Shown here piece by piece: positions 7,839 to 16,821 of a stretch of DNA of 64,000 nt. The stretch's first letter is position 1, and the number at the start of each line of letters is the position of its first letter. The stretch is from Salibacter halophilus (GTDB lineage: Bacteria > Bacteroidota > Bacteroidia > Flavobacteriales_G > Salibacteraceae): NCBI RefSeq assembly GCF_008806325.1, contig NZ_WACR01000004.1, forward strand, positions 124,001 through 188,000, written 5' to 3'. The notes under the pieces were generated by a model. The model saw only the letters and a list, made by a program, of their open reading frames with translations, ran no database searches and had not been told where the DNA came from. Position numbers and translations under genes: made by a program.

Positions 7839-8459
7839 ATGCATTACCGAATTATCGTCTTTTTAGCTCTCTTCATTAGTTCTGTCTCATCTGTTGCTCA
7901 AATTGATTCTGCCGTAAAAGAAATGCGGTGGAAAGTCACTACATTGTTGATGCAGGATAGATCAGAGTCTTACACTGAATTTCATCCCACTTATTTTAAT
8001 GGTATTGGAGTGAAATATAGAACCAGGTATTTGACTGTTCGAGCGGGAGTAGAACACTATGGTTACTTAGAGGATGAAAGGTCTAATAGAATCAAACTTG
8101 GAATTGAAAAGGGGATACTTTTACTAGATAGAATTAGACCATATCTTGCAGCTCAGGTATATACGTATCACAATAAAGATAAGTACTATGTTGAGCCATC
8201 AATTTACAATAATAATAGTGGTTATGTTGTAGAAAGTAATTATTTTGGGGTAGGTGGAATGTACTCATTAGGGTTGGAAGTAATCATAACTAAGTATATA
8301 TCATTAGCTGTTGAAACACGATTTATACACGAATCAATTACAAGGGATTCCAAAGCTGAAAACTTTAAAGGCGAGTTTTTATGGAGAGATTCAGGTAAAC
8401 GAAATTCATCTAAATACGAAAGTTTTGGTATGGTTACTTTTGAAATTCGATTGCCTTAA
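7839..8459 (+). CDS. Secreted protein of unknown function, probable small outer-membrane barrel
   Basis: 206 residues with a signal peptide (MHYRIIVFLALFISSVSSVAQ) followed by alternating polar/hydrophobic strands rich in tyrosine (RYLTVRAGVEHYGYL, YISLAVETRFIHESI) and a last strand SFGMVTFEIRLP. This suggests an outer-membrane beta-barrel of about 8 strands. No family recognised. The gene is AT-rich, with no GGTCAGANCC copy inside, unlike most neighbours of similar length. Confidence 0.6.
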   Translation: MHYRIIVFLALFISSVSSVAQIDSAVKEMRWKVTTLLMQDRSESYTEFHPTYFNGIGVKYRTRYLTVRAGVEHYGYLEDERSNRIKLGIEKGILLLDRIRPYLAAQVYTYHNKDKYYVEPSIYNNNSGYVVESNYFGVGGMYSLGLEVIITKYISLAVETRFIHESITRDSKAENFKGEFLWRDSGKRNSSKYESFGMVTFEIRLP

Positions 8460-8492
8460 ACAAATATTTAATACTATTTCGTGAAAATTGAC

Positions 8493-9200
8493 TCATTCTT
8501 TTCTACGATAAAACTCAATTAGAGTCATCAGTTTCTGAATATTCAACTTGAAATCATTATTTCGAATCTCAATTAATCTTTTACCAGAATGAGAAACAAA
8601 GATTAAAGTTGAATAATTCTTATGTTGTTCTCGTGTATAATCTCTTGATGCTAGAAACACATATGAATGACTCCAAGGGAAAAAAGTACTATTTAAGTTT
8701 ACTCCCTTTTTACTCAATATCATCAATCTATTACGGGTTTTCTTTTTTACTTGAATAATGAAAAATATTGAGAATACTATCAAAATCAAACTGATAATAA
8801 CTGATTGAGAAATATTGGTCCAATTATTTCGATAACTATTGAAGAGCAAGAGACTTATAATAAAAAGATCTCCGGCAAACGCCCATATTATTATCTTTTT
8901 GAAAGTATTAGGTTGTACTTCTATTTCTTCTTCAATTGATGTTGGCATTATCTGTGGTTGCTGATTTGTCTTATAAATTGGTGTGATAGATAACCGGTCT
9001 TCACCACTGGATAGTTTCTGTTCAAGACCTTGTTTTAATAAATACTCATTTTCATCTTCATCAAGTTTAAATGATGGACATTCATTCTTAAAGTTGGGGG
9101 GCGAATCAGTTAATCCACAAATTATTCCTTCTGATTTATTAAAATCTCTATTTGTACATCTTCTACAGATTTGTACATATTGTTCTCGTGTTAAACTCAT
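8493..9200 (-). CDS. Membrane protein of unknown function with N-terminal cysteine pairs
   Basis: 235 residues. The N-terminus has two cysteine pairs (CRRC at about 12-15, and C28 with C40), which could bind a metal. A long acidic linker follows, then two membrane helices (about 102-120 and 130-148), and a soluble basic C-terminal part (about 155-235) that may be PH-like (FLASRDYTREQHKNYSTLIFVSHSG). No family assigned. The sequence is more AT-rich than the core genes around it. Confidence 0.55.
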   Translation of the reverse strand: MSLTREQYVQICRRCTNRDFNKSEGIICGLTDSPPNFKNECPSFKLDEDENEYLLKQGLEQKLSSGEDRLSITPIYKTNQQPQIMPTSIEEEIEVQPNTFKKIIIWAFAGDLFIISLLLFNSYRNNWTNISQSVIISLILIVFSIFFIIQVKKKTRNRLMILSKKGVNLNSTFFPWSHSYVFLASRDYTREQHKNYSTLIFVSHSGKRLIEIRNNDFKLNIQKLMTLIEFYRRKE

Positions 9201-9300
9201 AATATGAAAAAGGCTAGTTGGAAAATAAAAATACGCTAAATACCGTAGTTTTTGAATAGCTCGTTGGGATTTCTTTGCTGAAAGTTAAATCCTGAGAATT

Positions 9301-9885
9301 ATGAAAAAGCTGATTGCACTCATGCTGGCCTTATCTACTGTAGCAGTATTCAGTTGTAATAAAGATGATGATGACGATCCCACACCAACATCAAATAACA
9401 ATAATAATTCTAACAATAATAACACTGTAGAGCGGCCTGCATCATACATTGTCATAGAAGGGGATTCATTCTTTGCTACGATGAATCGGCAAAACCCTGC
9501 TCAAAACGCTTTTCGTTACCAGTTTAATTTTAGCTCAGTCGATCAACTTGATCAAACCAATAATGATGGGCAAACGGAGTCGACAATTGGTATGGTTCTG
9601 ACCATGGCTGAAAAACCATCAAGCTCTATTCAGGCACCATTGACTACAAACCGATTTATCAAAGCAGGGGAAGACTCGGCTAACCTCTACTTTTCGTTTT
9701 TCATCAATACCGGACATCCTGAAGAGGGAAAAAACTATTTGAGTCCGCGCGGTGATGTTTTAGATGTTGTGATATCAAATGGGGATCTGACAACTGACTT
9801 ACCAGCGATGACGCTGATAGATGAAGGAGATAATAGCAGAACGCTAGACTTATCTGCCGGTCACCTCGAAGTTTCAGGTTGGTAG
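9301..9885 (+). CDS. Lipoprotein of unknown function
   Basis: 194 residues. A type II signal peptide with lipobox VAVFSC (Cys 19) is followed by an Asp run and an Asn-rich linker (NNNNNSNNNN), the usual spacer of Bacteroidota surface lipoproteins. The rest looks like a single beta-sandwich domain and resembles the next lipoprotein only in its NKDDD start. A strong terminator follows at 9908-9937. A GGTCAGANCC copy lies at 9594. Confidence 0.65.
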   Translation: MKKLIALMLALSTVAVFSCNKDDDDDPTPTSNNNNNSNNNNTVERPASYIVIEGDSFFATMNRQNPAQNAFRYQFNFSSVDQLDQTNNDGQTESTIGMVLTMAEKPSSSIQAPLTTNRFIKAGEDSANLYFSFFINTGHPEEGKNYLSPRGDVLDVVISNGDLTTDLPAMTLIDEGDNSRTLDLSAGHLEVSGW

Positions 9886-9907
9886 CCAACCTTTCAACTA
9901 AACCCAG

Positions 9908-9937
9908 CCCCGGTTCATTTGATCCGGGGTTTTTTTA
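9908..9937. terminator. Rho-independent terminator, lipoprotein gene
   Basis: CCCCGG (9908-9913) and CCGGGG (9924-9929) with a 10-nt loop, followed by a run of T to 9937. It terminates the plus-strand lipoprotein gene and abuts the stop of the convergent one. Confidence 0.85.
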
Positions 9938-10396
9938 TTATTCAAATGGGTGATTTTTAGTAAAAGTTGTATCCCCGGTTGATACTGTTATGTCAATACT
10001 TCCGTCACCATAGCCATTGAGCATACACTCTGCATTGCAGTCGTTTTCTTGCGATTCAAATGTGTTTTCCCAGTTGCCGGATTTTATATGTCGCCACCCA
10101 TATGCATTATTTGTGCTCCAAAAGAAACCAGTCTTGTCATCAGTATTATTGGAGTTTACCACTACAGTCATTTCCATGTTTTCGAGCAACACATGCAGTC
10201 CGTACTTGTGCCTCCTAAATGTGTCGCCATCATCGAGAGCCAGTAGATTGGGACCATATTCAGTAGAATCTGGAAAAGTATAGCTGGACTTAGGTGCTGA
10301 GGGTCGATTGTCATTTGAATTGTCATCATCTTTATTACAGGCAGCTCCAATTATCAATAACGCAGGTATAAAAAGTAAATTCAAGTGGATTTTCAT
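9938..10396 (-). CDS. Lipoprotein of unknown function
   Basis: 152 residues from the ATG at 10394-10396. The signal peptide MKIHLNLLFIPALLIIGAAC has a clear lipobox GAAC, followed by the Asp-rich NKDDDNSND. A possible TTG start at 10411 adds five basic residues and is less likely. The mature part has aromatic strands and two close cysteines (NDCNAECML) that may form a disulphide. On the minus strand TAGATTTG lies upstream (10425-10432), a probable -7 element. No family recognised. Confidence 0.65.
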   Translation of the reverse strand: MKIHLNLLFIPALLIIGAACNKDDDNSNDNRPSAPKSSYTFPDSTEYGPNLLALDDGDTFRRHKYGLHVLLENMEMTVVVNSNNTDDKTGFFWSTNNAYGWRHIKSGNWENTFESQENDCNAECMLNGYGDGSIDITVSTGDTTFTKNHPFE

Positions 10397-10494
10397 AATT
10401 CGTCTTTTCAAATTCGTAACAAATCAAATCTAATAGAAAAGAGATACTTTTTTAATTTTATGGGGAATTTTAAAAAAACAGACAATTAATTTAT

Positions 10495-12390
10495 ATGGAT
10501 TTACGAATTAAGTCTTTTGATGAATACAAAGAAAAATACGAGCAAAGTGTAAAGGACCCCAAAGGCTTTTGGGATGAAATAGCACAAAAATTCACATGGC
10601 AAAAGCCTTATGATGAGGTGCTCGACTGGAACTTTACCGATCCTGATGTCAAGTGGTTCATCAATGGAAAACTGAATATTACAGAGAATATACTCGATGC
10701 AAATCTTGAGAAACGCGGAAATAAATTAGCTCTTATCTGGGAGCCCAATGATCCGCGTGAGCGCTTTGTTCGTTGGACATACCGCGAGCTATACGAAAAA
10801 GTAAATCAGTTTGCCAATGCACTCAAAAATCAGGGGATTCAAAAGGGTGATGTGGTAGCTATTTACATGCCCATGATTCCGGAACTCACTGTTGCAGTTT
10901 TAGCTTGTGTGCGAATTGGAGCCATTCACTCGGTAGTTTTTGCCGGTTTTTCTGCTCATGCGTTAGCCGACCGAATCAACGATGCAAAAGCTAAAATGGT
11001 GATTACAGCTGATGGTCAGAACCGTGGCCACAAACAAATTCCACTCAAGCGTGTCGTGAATGAAGCTGTCCAAAATTGCGACTCTATCGAAACAGTTATC
11101 GTTTACGATCGTGTTGGCTGGAGCCCCGAGATGAAGGAAGGTCGGGACATCTGGTGGCACGATGCTATCGAGGGAATGGGATCTGACTGTGAACCGGAGC
11201 AGATGGATTCTGAAGATATTCTCTTCATTCTGTACACATCGGGCTCAACGGGCAAACCAAAAGGAGTTGTTCACACAATTGGCGGCTACATGGTGTATGC
11301 CGCGTATTCTTTCCAAAATGTTTTCCAGTATGAAGAGAGTGATATTTACTGGTGTACAGCTGATGTAGGCTGGATTACAGGACACTCTTACATTATTTAT
11401 GGTCCGCTTTTATCAGGAGCCACAACCATGATGTTTGAAGGTGTTCCAACATATCCTGATCCTGGCCGCTTCTGGCAAATTTGCGATAAGCACGGAGTAA
11501 ATCAATTCTATACGGCTCCTACAGCGATCAGAGCCTTGATGGCACATGGTGAAGATCATGTGATTTCATACAGCCTGGATTCATTGAAAGTCCTGGGTAC
11601 AGTTGGCGAGCCGATTAATGAAGAGGCATGGCGCTGGTATTATATTCACGTTGGAAAAGAAAAGTGCCCTATCGTAGATACATGGTGGCAAACAGAAACA
11701 GGCGGAATCATGATTTCAGGACTTGGAGAACACACTCCGCAAAAACCGGCTCACGCTGGTTATCCGTTGCCCGGTATTCAGCCGGTATTGCTCGATCAGG
11801 ACGGGAATGAAATTACTGAGAATGGAAAAGAAGGATTGCTGTGTATGAAATATCCCTGGCCTTCAATCCTCAGAACCACATACGGAGATCACGAACGTTG
11901 CAAGCTCACTTACTTTTCTACATTCAAAGATCATTACTTCACCGGAGACGGAGCAAAACGCGATGAAAACGGAATGTACAGAATCATCGGTAGAGTAGAT
12001 GATGTGATCAATGTATCAGGACACCGTTTTGGAACGGCAGAAATTGAAGAAGCGATCAACTCAAACGATAAAGTAGTGGAGTCTGCGGTTGTAGGATATC
12101 CTCACGAAGTGAAAGGACAGGGAATTTATGCTTACGTAGTGTGTGATAATATTCCTGAAGACAAAGAATCTGCTCGTGGTGAGATCGTAGAAACAGTAGT
12201 TGAAGAAATCGGTAAGATTGCGAAACCTGAAAAAATTCAGTTTGTATCTGCATTGCCAAAGACGCGTTCAGGAAAAATCATGCGCAGAATTCTGCGCAAA
12301 ATAGCAGAAGGCGAACCGGATAAATTGGGAGATACATCAACACTTCTCGATCCAGATGTTGTGGAAGAGATTGTTGAAGGTGCTTTGTAG
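10495..12390 (+). CDS. acs: Acetyl-CoA synthetase
   Basis: Converts acetate, ATP and CoA to acetyl-CoA through acetyl-AMP in the cytosol. The 631 residues match the length of the family. Signatures: the P-loop-like YTSGSTGKPKG (247-257), WWQTETGG near 400, the hinge region YRIIGRVDDVINVSGHR, and the C-terminal PKTRSGKIMRR with the lysine (about 594) that is acetylated in homologues. It is a single-gene unit with its own terminator at 12417-12446. It feeds acetyl-CoA pools that the Paa pathway in this window also supplies. Confidence 0.97.
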   Translation: MDLRIKSFDEYKEKYEQSVKDPKGFWDEIAQKFTWQKPYDEVLDWNFTDPDVKWFINGKLNITENILDANLEKRGNKLALIWEPNDPRERFVRWTYRELYEKVNQFANALKNQGIQKGDVVAIYMPMIPELTVAVLACVRIGAIHSVVFAGFSAHALADRINDAKAKMVITADGQNRGHKQIPLKRVVNEAVQNCDSIETVIVYDRVGWSPEMKEGRDIWWHDAIEGMGSDCEPEQMDSEDILFILYTSGSTGKPKGVVHTIGGYMVYAAYSFQNVFQYEESDIYWCTADVGWITGHSYIIYGPLLSGATTMMFEGVPTYPDPGRFWQICDKHGVNQFYTAPTAIRALMAHGEDHVISYSLDSLKVLGTVGEPINEEAWRWYYIHVGKEKCPIVDTWWQTETGGIMISGLGEHTPQKPAHAGYPLPGIQPVLLDQDGNEITENGKEGLLCMKYPWPSILRTTYGDHERCKLTYFSTFKDHYFTGDGAKRDENGMYRIIGRVDDVINVSGHRFGTAEIEEAINSNDKVVESAVVGYPHEVKGQGIYAYVVCDNIPEDKESARGEIVETVVEEIGKIAKPEKIQFVSALPKTRSGKIMRRILRKIAEGEPDKLGDTSTLLDPDVVEEIVEGAL

Positions 12391-12416
12391 AAAGTAGAAA
12401 AGTCTTCAAATAAAAA

Positions 12417-12446
12417 ATCCCGCTGGAAACTCCAGCGGGATTTTTT
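12417..12446. terminator. Bidirectional terminator between acs and the PCIF1-like gene
   Basis: Arms ATCCCGCTGG (12417-12426) and CCAGCGGGAT (12432-12441), loop AAACT, flanked by an A-run and a T-run, so it can work on both strands. A GGTCAGANCC copy follows directly (12447-12456, reverse). Confidence 0.9.
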
Positions 12447-12465
12447 GGTTCTGACCAATATTGAA

Positions 12466-13467
12466 TTAAGGCGTATAGCCTTCGATAATTGTTTCAGCTG
12501 AAAAGCCTTCAAGGTTTCCGTAACGGTGGATGCAAACATCTACCGGAAGTGGGTTCATTGTTCCTGCAAGACCTTCATAGTGGTGTGTTCCTGCTTTCAA
12601 CGTAACCGTTTCATCCGGTTTGTTTGCAGGAGTGTGACTTGCCGGAATGATGAGCAATATTGCGACTTCAGGATATTTTTCGCGCCATTCGCCAATGCGC
12701 TTGTCAACGCGATCCATCGTTTCCGTTAGGAATGGAGGATCGAGGCTCCAGTGTCCCGGGTTGTGTGGTTCTGAAAGATGGAAAAAGCTTCCTCCACTTC
12801 CAAAAACAGCATCGGTGTCTTTGAAGAGACTGTAGAATTGAGCGTCTTCTTTTCCCAGTACACGTGCATTGAACGGAGAGGCAAATCCTTCATTGCGAAC
12901 GCCCCATTTGTAAAATGCATCGTAAACTGTTTGTGGTGGGCCAATATGTCTTGTTTCAGAATAGATTGAAGCGTAACGCAGTGCACATCTCAACAAGTGA
13001 GCTGCAGCAGCTTCTTCGCCTTCTTTCTTCGCTACAAAGTTGTAGGCTTTATCGACATATTGGTTGCGCTCGAGCTTGAAATCACCCATTGTAAACTGCT
13101 CAGCAGTAATTGAGATTTCAGGAGCTTTTTGTGTTTCTGTATCGAATTTCTTGATTTCGCCTTCTTCGTTGACGATGGACATCATTTTGTCACCGTGTTC
13201 GTCCGTTACGCCTTTGATGTCAATACATTCAAAGCCGTAGATAAGCGTTGGCTTAGTGAGTAGTTCAAATAAGTCTTTTCCATCGTAATCGGCATGAAGT
13301 AGAAGGTACATGATGGCATTTTCGAGGCCGGCTTTTACCTGAGCACGTCCTATTTTACCATCAAAAACTTCTTTCTCAATGCGGTCAAGTAGCTTGATGC
13401 TTCTTTTCCAGGAATAGTATTCTTTTAATAGTTCAATGTTCTTTTCAACAGAGTTTGAAGTAATCAT
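12466..13467 (-). CDS. PCIF1/CAPAM-like adenine-N6 methyltransferase homologue
   Basis: 333 residues. The C-terminal half resembles the catalytic domain of eukaryotic PCIF1, which methylates the N6 of cap-adjacent adenosine. Matching features in order: GFASPFNAR (194-202, compare ASPLN in PCIF1), FKDTDAVFGSGGSFF (215-229, compare FPDTDGYFGSRG), the catalytic-type motif DPPF (243-246, NPPF in PCIF1), a strand ILLIIPASH, and HHY (295-297) before VDVCIHRYGN. The N-terminal 190 residues are helical. The WW domain of the animal protein is absent. A target (DNA, tRNA, mRNA or other) cannot be told from the sequence. It is a single gene between two terminators. The family call rests on remembered motifs and needs a profile search. 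Confidence 0.65.
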   Translation of the reverse strand: MITSNSVEKNIELLKEYYSWKRSIKLLDRIEKEVFDGKIGRAQVKAGLENAIMYLLLHADYDGKDLFELLTKPTLIYGFECIDIKGVTDEHGDKMMSIVNEEGEIKKFDTETQKAPEISITAEQFTMGDFKLERNQYVDKAYNFVAKKEGEEAAAAHLLRCALRYASIYSETRHIGPPQTVYDAFYKWGVRNEGFASPFNARVLGKEDAQFYSLFKDTDAVFGSGGSFFHLSEPHNPGHWSLDPPFLTETMDRVDKRIGEWREKYPEVAILLIIPASHTPANKPDETVTLKAGTHHYEGLAGTMNPLPVDVCIHRYGNLEGFSAETIIEGYTP

Positions 13468-13591
13468 GAATTGGATTTAAAAATTGGCTCGAATATAAAG
13501 CGATTGTTTCTATGCGAAGTAAAATTTAGCTCTTTTTTATGAATTTTTACCCCAAAATAGAGGCGTTTTAAATAAAACTTGAGAATTGCCA

Positions 13592-13624
13592 AAAAGAAAA
13601 GCGACCCGCAATTGAGTCGCTTTT
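13592..13624 (-). terminator. Terminator of the choice-of-anchor I gene
   Basis: Arms AAAAGCGAC (13597-13605) and GTCGCTTTT (13616-13624). Read on the minus strand, the stem is followed by TTTTCTTTTT. Confidence 0.85.
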
Positions 13625-13654
13625 CCAATAAACTGTCTAAAGGTTTATGTTAGA

Positions 13655-15937
13655 TTAAAGCTTCACGATCTTTTTGAATTGATCAGCTTCGTTTTTGAGG
13701 ATGTAAGTCCCTTTATTCAAATCTGATATATTCAAAACGTTTGTGTTTGAGTAAACTTTCACAAGTCTTCCGCTTAGGTCAAAAATCTCGTAATTCTCAA
13801 CGCGGTTACTTCTGATCAGGTCACGTGATGGGTTCGGATATACTGACCATTTGCTGTTTTCTTTCAACTCTTCAGATCCGGTAGATAACCCGGTGATTTC
13901 AAAAACTGAAACTGTTCCTGATATCTCATTTGATGTAACGATGTAGAATTTGCCATCAGGAGATTTTGAAGCATCGATGTACTCGATATCTTCAATACCT
14001 AGATCGCCAACACTGTCGTTTGTCACTCCACCATTTTCAACATCCATTACGCTGAAGTCACGGTTGTTGAAATACTTCACTAAAGATGGAGAAGTTGGGT
14101 TTGACATATCGTAGATCATCACACCACCCTGGCGCTCGAGACCGATCATGGCATAAGGAGTTCCTTGAATATAAGCTACTTCAGCTGCTTCAGGCTCAGG
14201 ACCTTTATTGTCAGAACGCGACTCAAACGAATCGTTTTCATCGTTGTTGCTGTTGAAGTTATCGGGATCTTCGCTGGCAATTGTTTGCTCAAACTCATCA
14301 CCGCTGTCGAATTCAAGTGCTCCGGTTGAAGCATTCCATACAGAGAAAGAACGACCACCGTAAGAGTAGAGCTCATCATAATCACCATCGTTGTCAGTAT
14401 CACCCATTGATAAAGTGATGTTCAATCTACCTAATGCAGTATCTTCCTGGAGAGTCGTAGCATTTGGAAAAGCTGACGGATCAAGTGTTATGTCTTTGAT
14501 ACGTTCTTCTTCAGAATAAGCATCGTAATCTCTGGCATCACCTTCGTTCGCTGAAATGATGTATCCCGTTCCGTTAACATTGATGTATTTGATTGCATCA
14601 GGTTGGTACATACCCATAACCGGGCGAGTAGTGATATTGATCATTCCATCATCATCACTTGCATCTAGTCCGTTACCTGACTGAGAGTGATCTTTAAACC
14701 CTAGAGGAATGATATTGTCAATTGTATTATTGGTCAGATCCACAATTGCTAATGCATTGTTTTCCTGTAGAATGACAAAAGCAGTTTCGCTGTTGTCTGA
14801 TACTGTAACATATTCAGGCTCCAGGTTATTAGCAAAGTCAAGTGGTGCTTTAACATGGAAGTTGTCGAGTTGCCATAAAGTAGCATTTCCAGGTCCCGGC
14901 TCTGCAGTGTAACGAAATCCGATATAAACGTCATCTTCGAGATAATTTGAAAGCGAGATGTCACCACTGGTTGTATCAGTATAATTTCCCGGTGACCAAA
15001 CAGCTTGGCTCGTAATTGTATCCCAGGTAAAAGACTCAGGGTTTCCGCTACCGTCATAATCAGTTGAAATCATCAGGTCTAAAGAACCACCTGAAAAACT
15101 GCGTGTGTTTTCAAAAGAGAAGAAAGCATCGTTGTATGCTGATAAATTCATTTTAGGAAGAATTAACCAGTCAAGGCTAAAAGTATCTCCACTAAAGCCG
15201 TTTATTTCAACAAAGTTGTCACCGTTATAATTGTCCCAGATATACGATACATCGCTGTAAACATCGTAAACAGTAACGTTATCGAGTGAGTCGGTTTCAA
15301 AATCATCGAAGAAAAGATTACTTGTGTCAGGGCCAAAGATGCGTACATCGCTGTCGAGAGTTCCTGTGAATGAACGCATTGAAACTGTAGTAGCGTTAGA
15401 CTGAGAAACGCTGTTGATTCCGCCTGAAATATCGATGATAGTAATTGAACCATCAGGGTCTGCTGTGTAATCGTCATCAGGTTCACCTTCATTGGCAGCG
15501 ATAACTTTTGATCCGTCAGGAGTGAAAGTTACCATGTCAGGAAGAGCACCGGCTTCAATTTGAGCGATGAAATTACCCGATCCGTCAAAGAAAACAACTG
15601 ATCCATTTTCCTGCTTGTTGTCAGCTTCAACTGCAACTACAAAGTAACCGTCAAAAGTTGCTACACTATTGACACCACCACCGTATTGCGACATATCAAT
15701 CGTAGAAAAGCTAGTGAGATTTGCCGGATCTGAAAAGTCGATCAACTCAACAGAGTTATCATCAGCATTTGTGAAAAGAAGGCGTTGATTAACTGAGTCG
15801 TGAACCACAATCTCAGCAGCTCCCTCATCAAATACATTAGTGCGGTATGTAGATAAGTATTCTACATCCAAAGATTGTCCATAGCCCATTGAAAACATGG
15901 CTATGAGAGAAGCAATTGTTAAGTAAATTTTTTTCAT
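13655..15937 (-). CDS. Choice-of-anchor I exoprotein with inserted choice-of-anchor J-like domain and T9SS sorting signal
   Basis: 760 residues, exported and probably attached to the cell surface. Signal peptide MKKIYLTIASLIAMFSMGYGQ. The beta-propeller-like choice-of-anchor I domain starts with LDVEYLSTYRTNVFDEGAAEIV and continues with NEGEPDDDY, NEGDARDYDAYSEE and ELYSYGGRSFSVWN. Between its blades (about 210-365) sits a jelly-roll segment starting FFDDFET and ending ATLWQLDNFHV, typical of choice-of-anchor J. The last 75 residues (SVYPNPSRDLI, then LSGRLVK and KGTYILK) are a type A Por secretion C-terminal sorting domain. Such proteins are often annotated as phosphatase-like, but no catalytic residues are evident. 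Start at 15937 (ATG, signal peptide begins here). Confidence 0.85.
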   Translation of the reverse strand: MKKIYLTIASLIAMFSMGYGQSLDVEYLSTYRTNVFDEGAAEIVVHDSVNQRLLFTNADDNSVELIDFSDPANLTSFSTIDMSQYGGGVNSVATFDGYFVVAVEADNKQENGSVVFFDGSGNFIAQIEAGALPDMVTFTPDGSKVIAANEGEPDDDYTADPDGSITIIDISGGINSVSQSNATTVSMRSFTGTLDSDVRIFGPDTSNLFFDDFETDSLDNVTVYDVYSDVSYIWDNYNGDNFVEINGFSGDTFSLDWLILPKMNLSAYNDAFFSFENTRSFSGGSLDLMISTDYDGSGNPESFTWDTITSQAVWSPGNYTDTTSGDISLSNYLEDDVYIGFRYTAEPGPGNATLWQLDNFHVKAPLDFANNLEPEYVTVSDNSETAFVILQENNALAIVDLTNNTIDNIIPLGFKDHSQSGNGLDASDDDGMINITTRPVMGMYQPDAIKYINVNGTGYIISANEGDARDYDAYSEEERIKDITLDPSAFPNATTLQEDTALGRLNITLSMGDTDNDGDYDELYSYGGRSFSVWNASTGALEFDSGDEFEQTIASEDPDNFNSNNDENDSFESRSDNKGPEPEAAEVAYIQGTPYAMIGLERQGGVMIYDMSNPTSPSLVKYFNNRDFSVMDVENGGVTNDSVGDLGIEDIEYIDASKSPDGKFYIVTSNEISGTVSVFEITGLSTGSEELKENSKWSVYPNPSRDLIRSNRVENYEIFDLSGRLVKVYSNTNVLNISDLNKGTYILKNEADQFKKIVKL

Positions 15938-16082
15938 GACATTGTTTTTTGGTTGCCCCAAAATTGATGTCATGTCGTCAAAATAATTTTAGATCATTAT
16001 TAATCGATCTTTAAAAACCATGCGGTAATGTTTACTCAAGTTTAGCTCAATGTTTACATGTTTCGGGAGAGTTAAAAGAAGT

Positions 16083-16475
16083 TTAAATATATTCTAAAAG
16101 ACTGGAAATCTTTGGAATGAAAATTATGAAGCCAATTATTATTGCGGTCAGAGCCGAGATTAAAACAGCTCCCGCACTCAAATCTTTTATCCGTTTGATG
16201 AGCGGATCCGTTTCTTCAGTCAGGTAGTCACAAATATTTTCCAAAGCTGTGTTTACGATTTCAGTTACCAGCACAAAACCAATTGCGATTGTAATCAACA
16301 TCCATTCAACTGAGCTGATGTCAAAGTAGAGTCCGCCAATGATGACAATGACCGCTGTTAGAACGTGCACCTTTGCATTGTCTTCTTCACGAAAAAGTGT
16401 TTTGATGCCCTGGATGGCAAACGAAAAGCTTCTGATTCTGGCTCTGACCGAAAAAGGCTTTGTGTTTTTTGACAT
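16083..16475 (-). CDS. dgkA: Diacylglycerol/undecaprenol kinase family protein
   Basis: Small inner-membrane lipid kinase of 130 residues with three membrane helices. The family signature TEIVNTALENICDYLTEE (about 71-88) includes the catalytic glutamate and the ExxxD metal site, and DPLIKRIKDLSAGAVL follows. In bacteria of this type the substrate may be undecaprenol rather than diacylglycerol; the sequence does not decide. A minus-strand TATCTTTG lies 19 bp upstream (16494-16501), a likely -7 element. The short gene carries two GGTCAGANCC copies in opposite orientation (16146 and 16440). Confidence 0.85.
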   Translation of the reverse strand: MSKNTKPFSVRARIRSFSFAIQGIKTLFREEDNAKVHVLTAVIVIIGGLYFDISSVEWMLITIAIGFVLVTEIVNTALENICDYLTEETDPLIKRIKDLSAGAVLISALTAIIIGFIIFIPKISSLLEYI

Positions 16476-16501
16476 AGCTCACTTTATTTTTTTCAAAGAT
16501 A

Positions 16502-16821
16502 TGAAGTCAATTTACCACATTGACTCAGACTCACAGTTGCTTTAGCTTGAATTGGCATCAGTACAATTTTGTTTATCGAGTTGCTGCTAATGATGAACTG
16601 ATATCAAAAGTTAGAGGCTATTGCCAGATAACTAAAAATAATGCAATTTGATAAGCTGGCTTTTATAAGAAATGAGAAGCATAGAGTCAGCGGTTTTTAT
16701 CCAGTCAATTTCAGATTAACTTTGAAAGTTTACAGGCGCTTCTTTCTCTAGTTGATATACTGTCGATCTTTTTTAGTAAGAAGAATTATCTGTGTTATTT
16801 TGAACTAAATAAATCCATAAT
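16502..16821. other. Intergenic region between dgkA and the TolC-like gene
   Basis: About 320 bp, AT-rich, no ORF of note. On the plus strand TAACTTTG at 16717-16724 fits the -7 consensus for the downstream gene but has no TTG at the right distance. Nothing else seen. Confidence 0.4.

Noticed and set aside
12466-13467. PCIF1-like gene as part of a restriction-modification or defence island
   Set aside because: Neighbours are acs and a secreted surface protein, each set off by terminators; no nuclease, helicase or phage gene is near.
13655-15937. Annotation as alkaline phosphatase
   Set aside because: Only the choice-of-anchor propeller and sorting domain are visible; no phosphatase metal-binding motifs were found.
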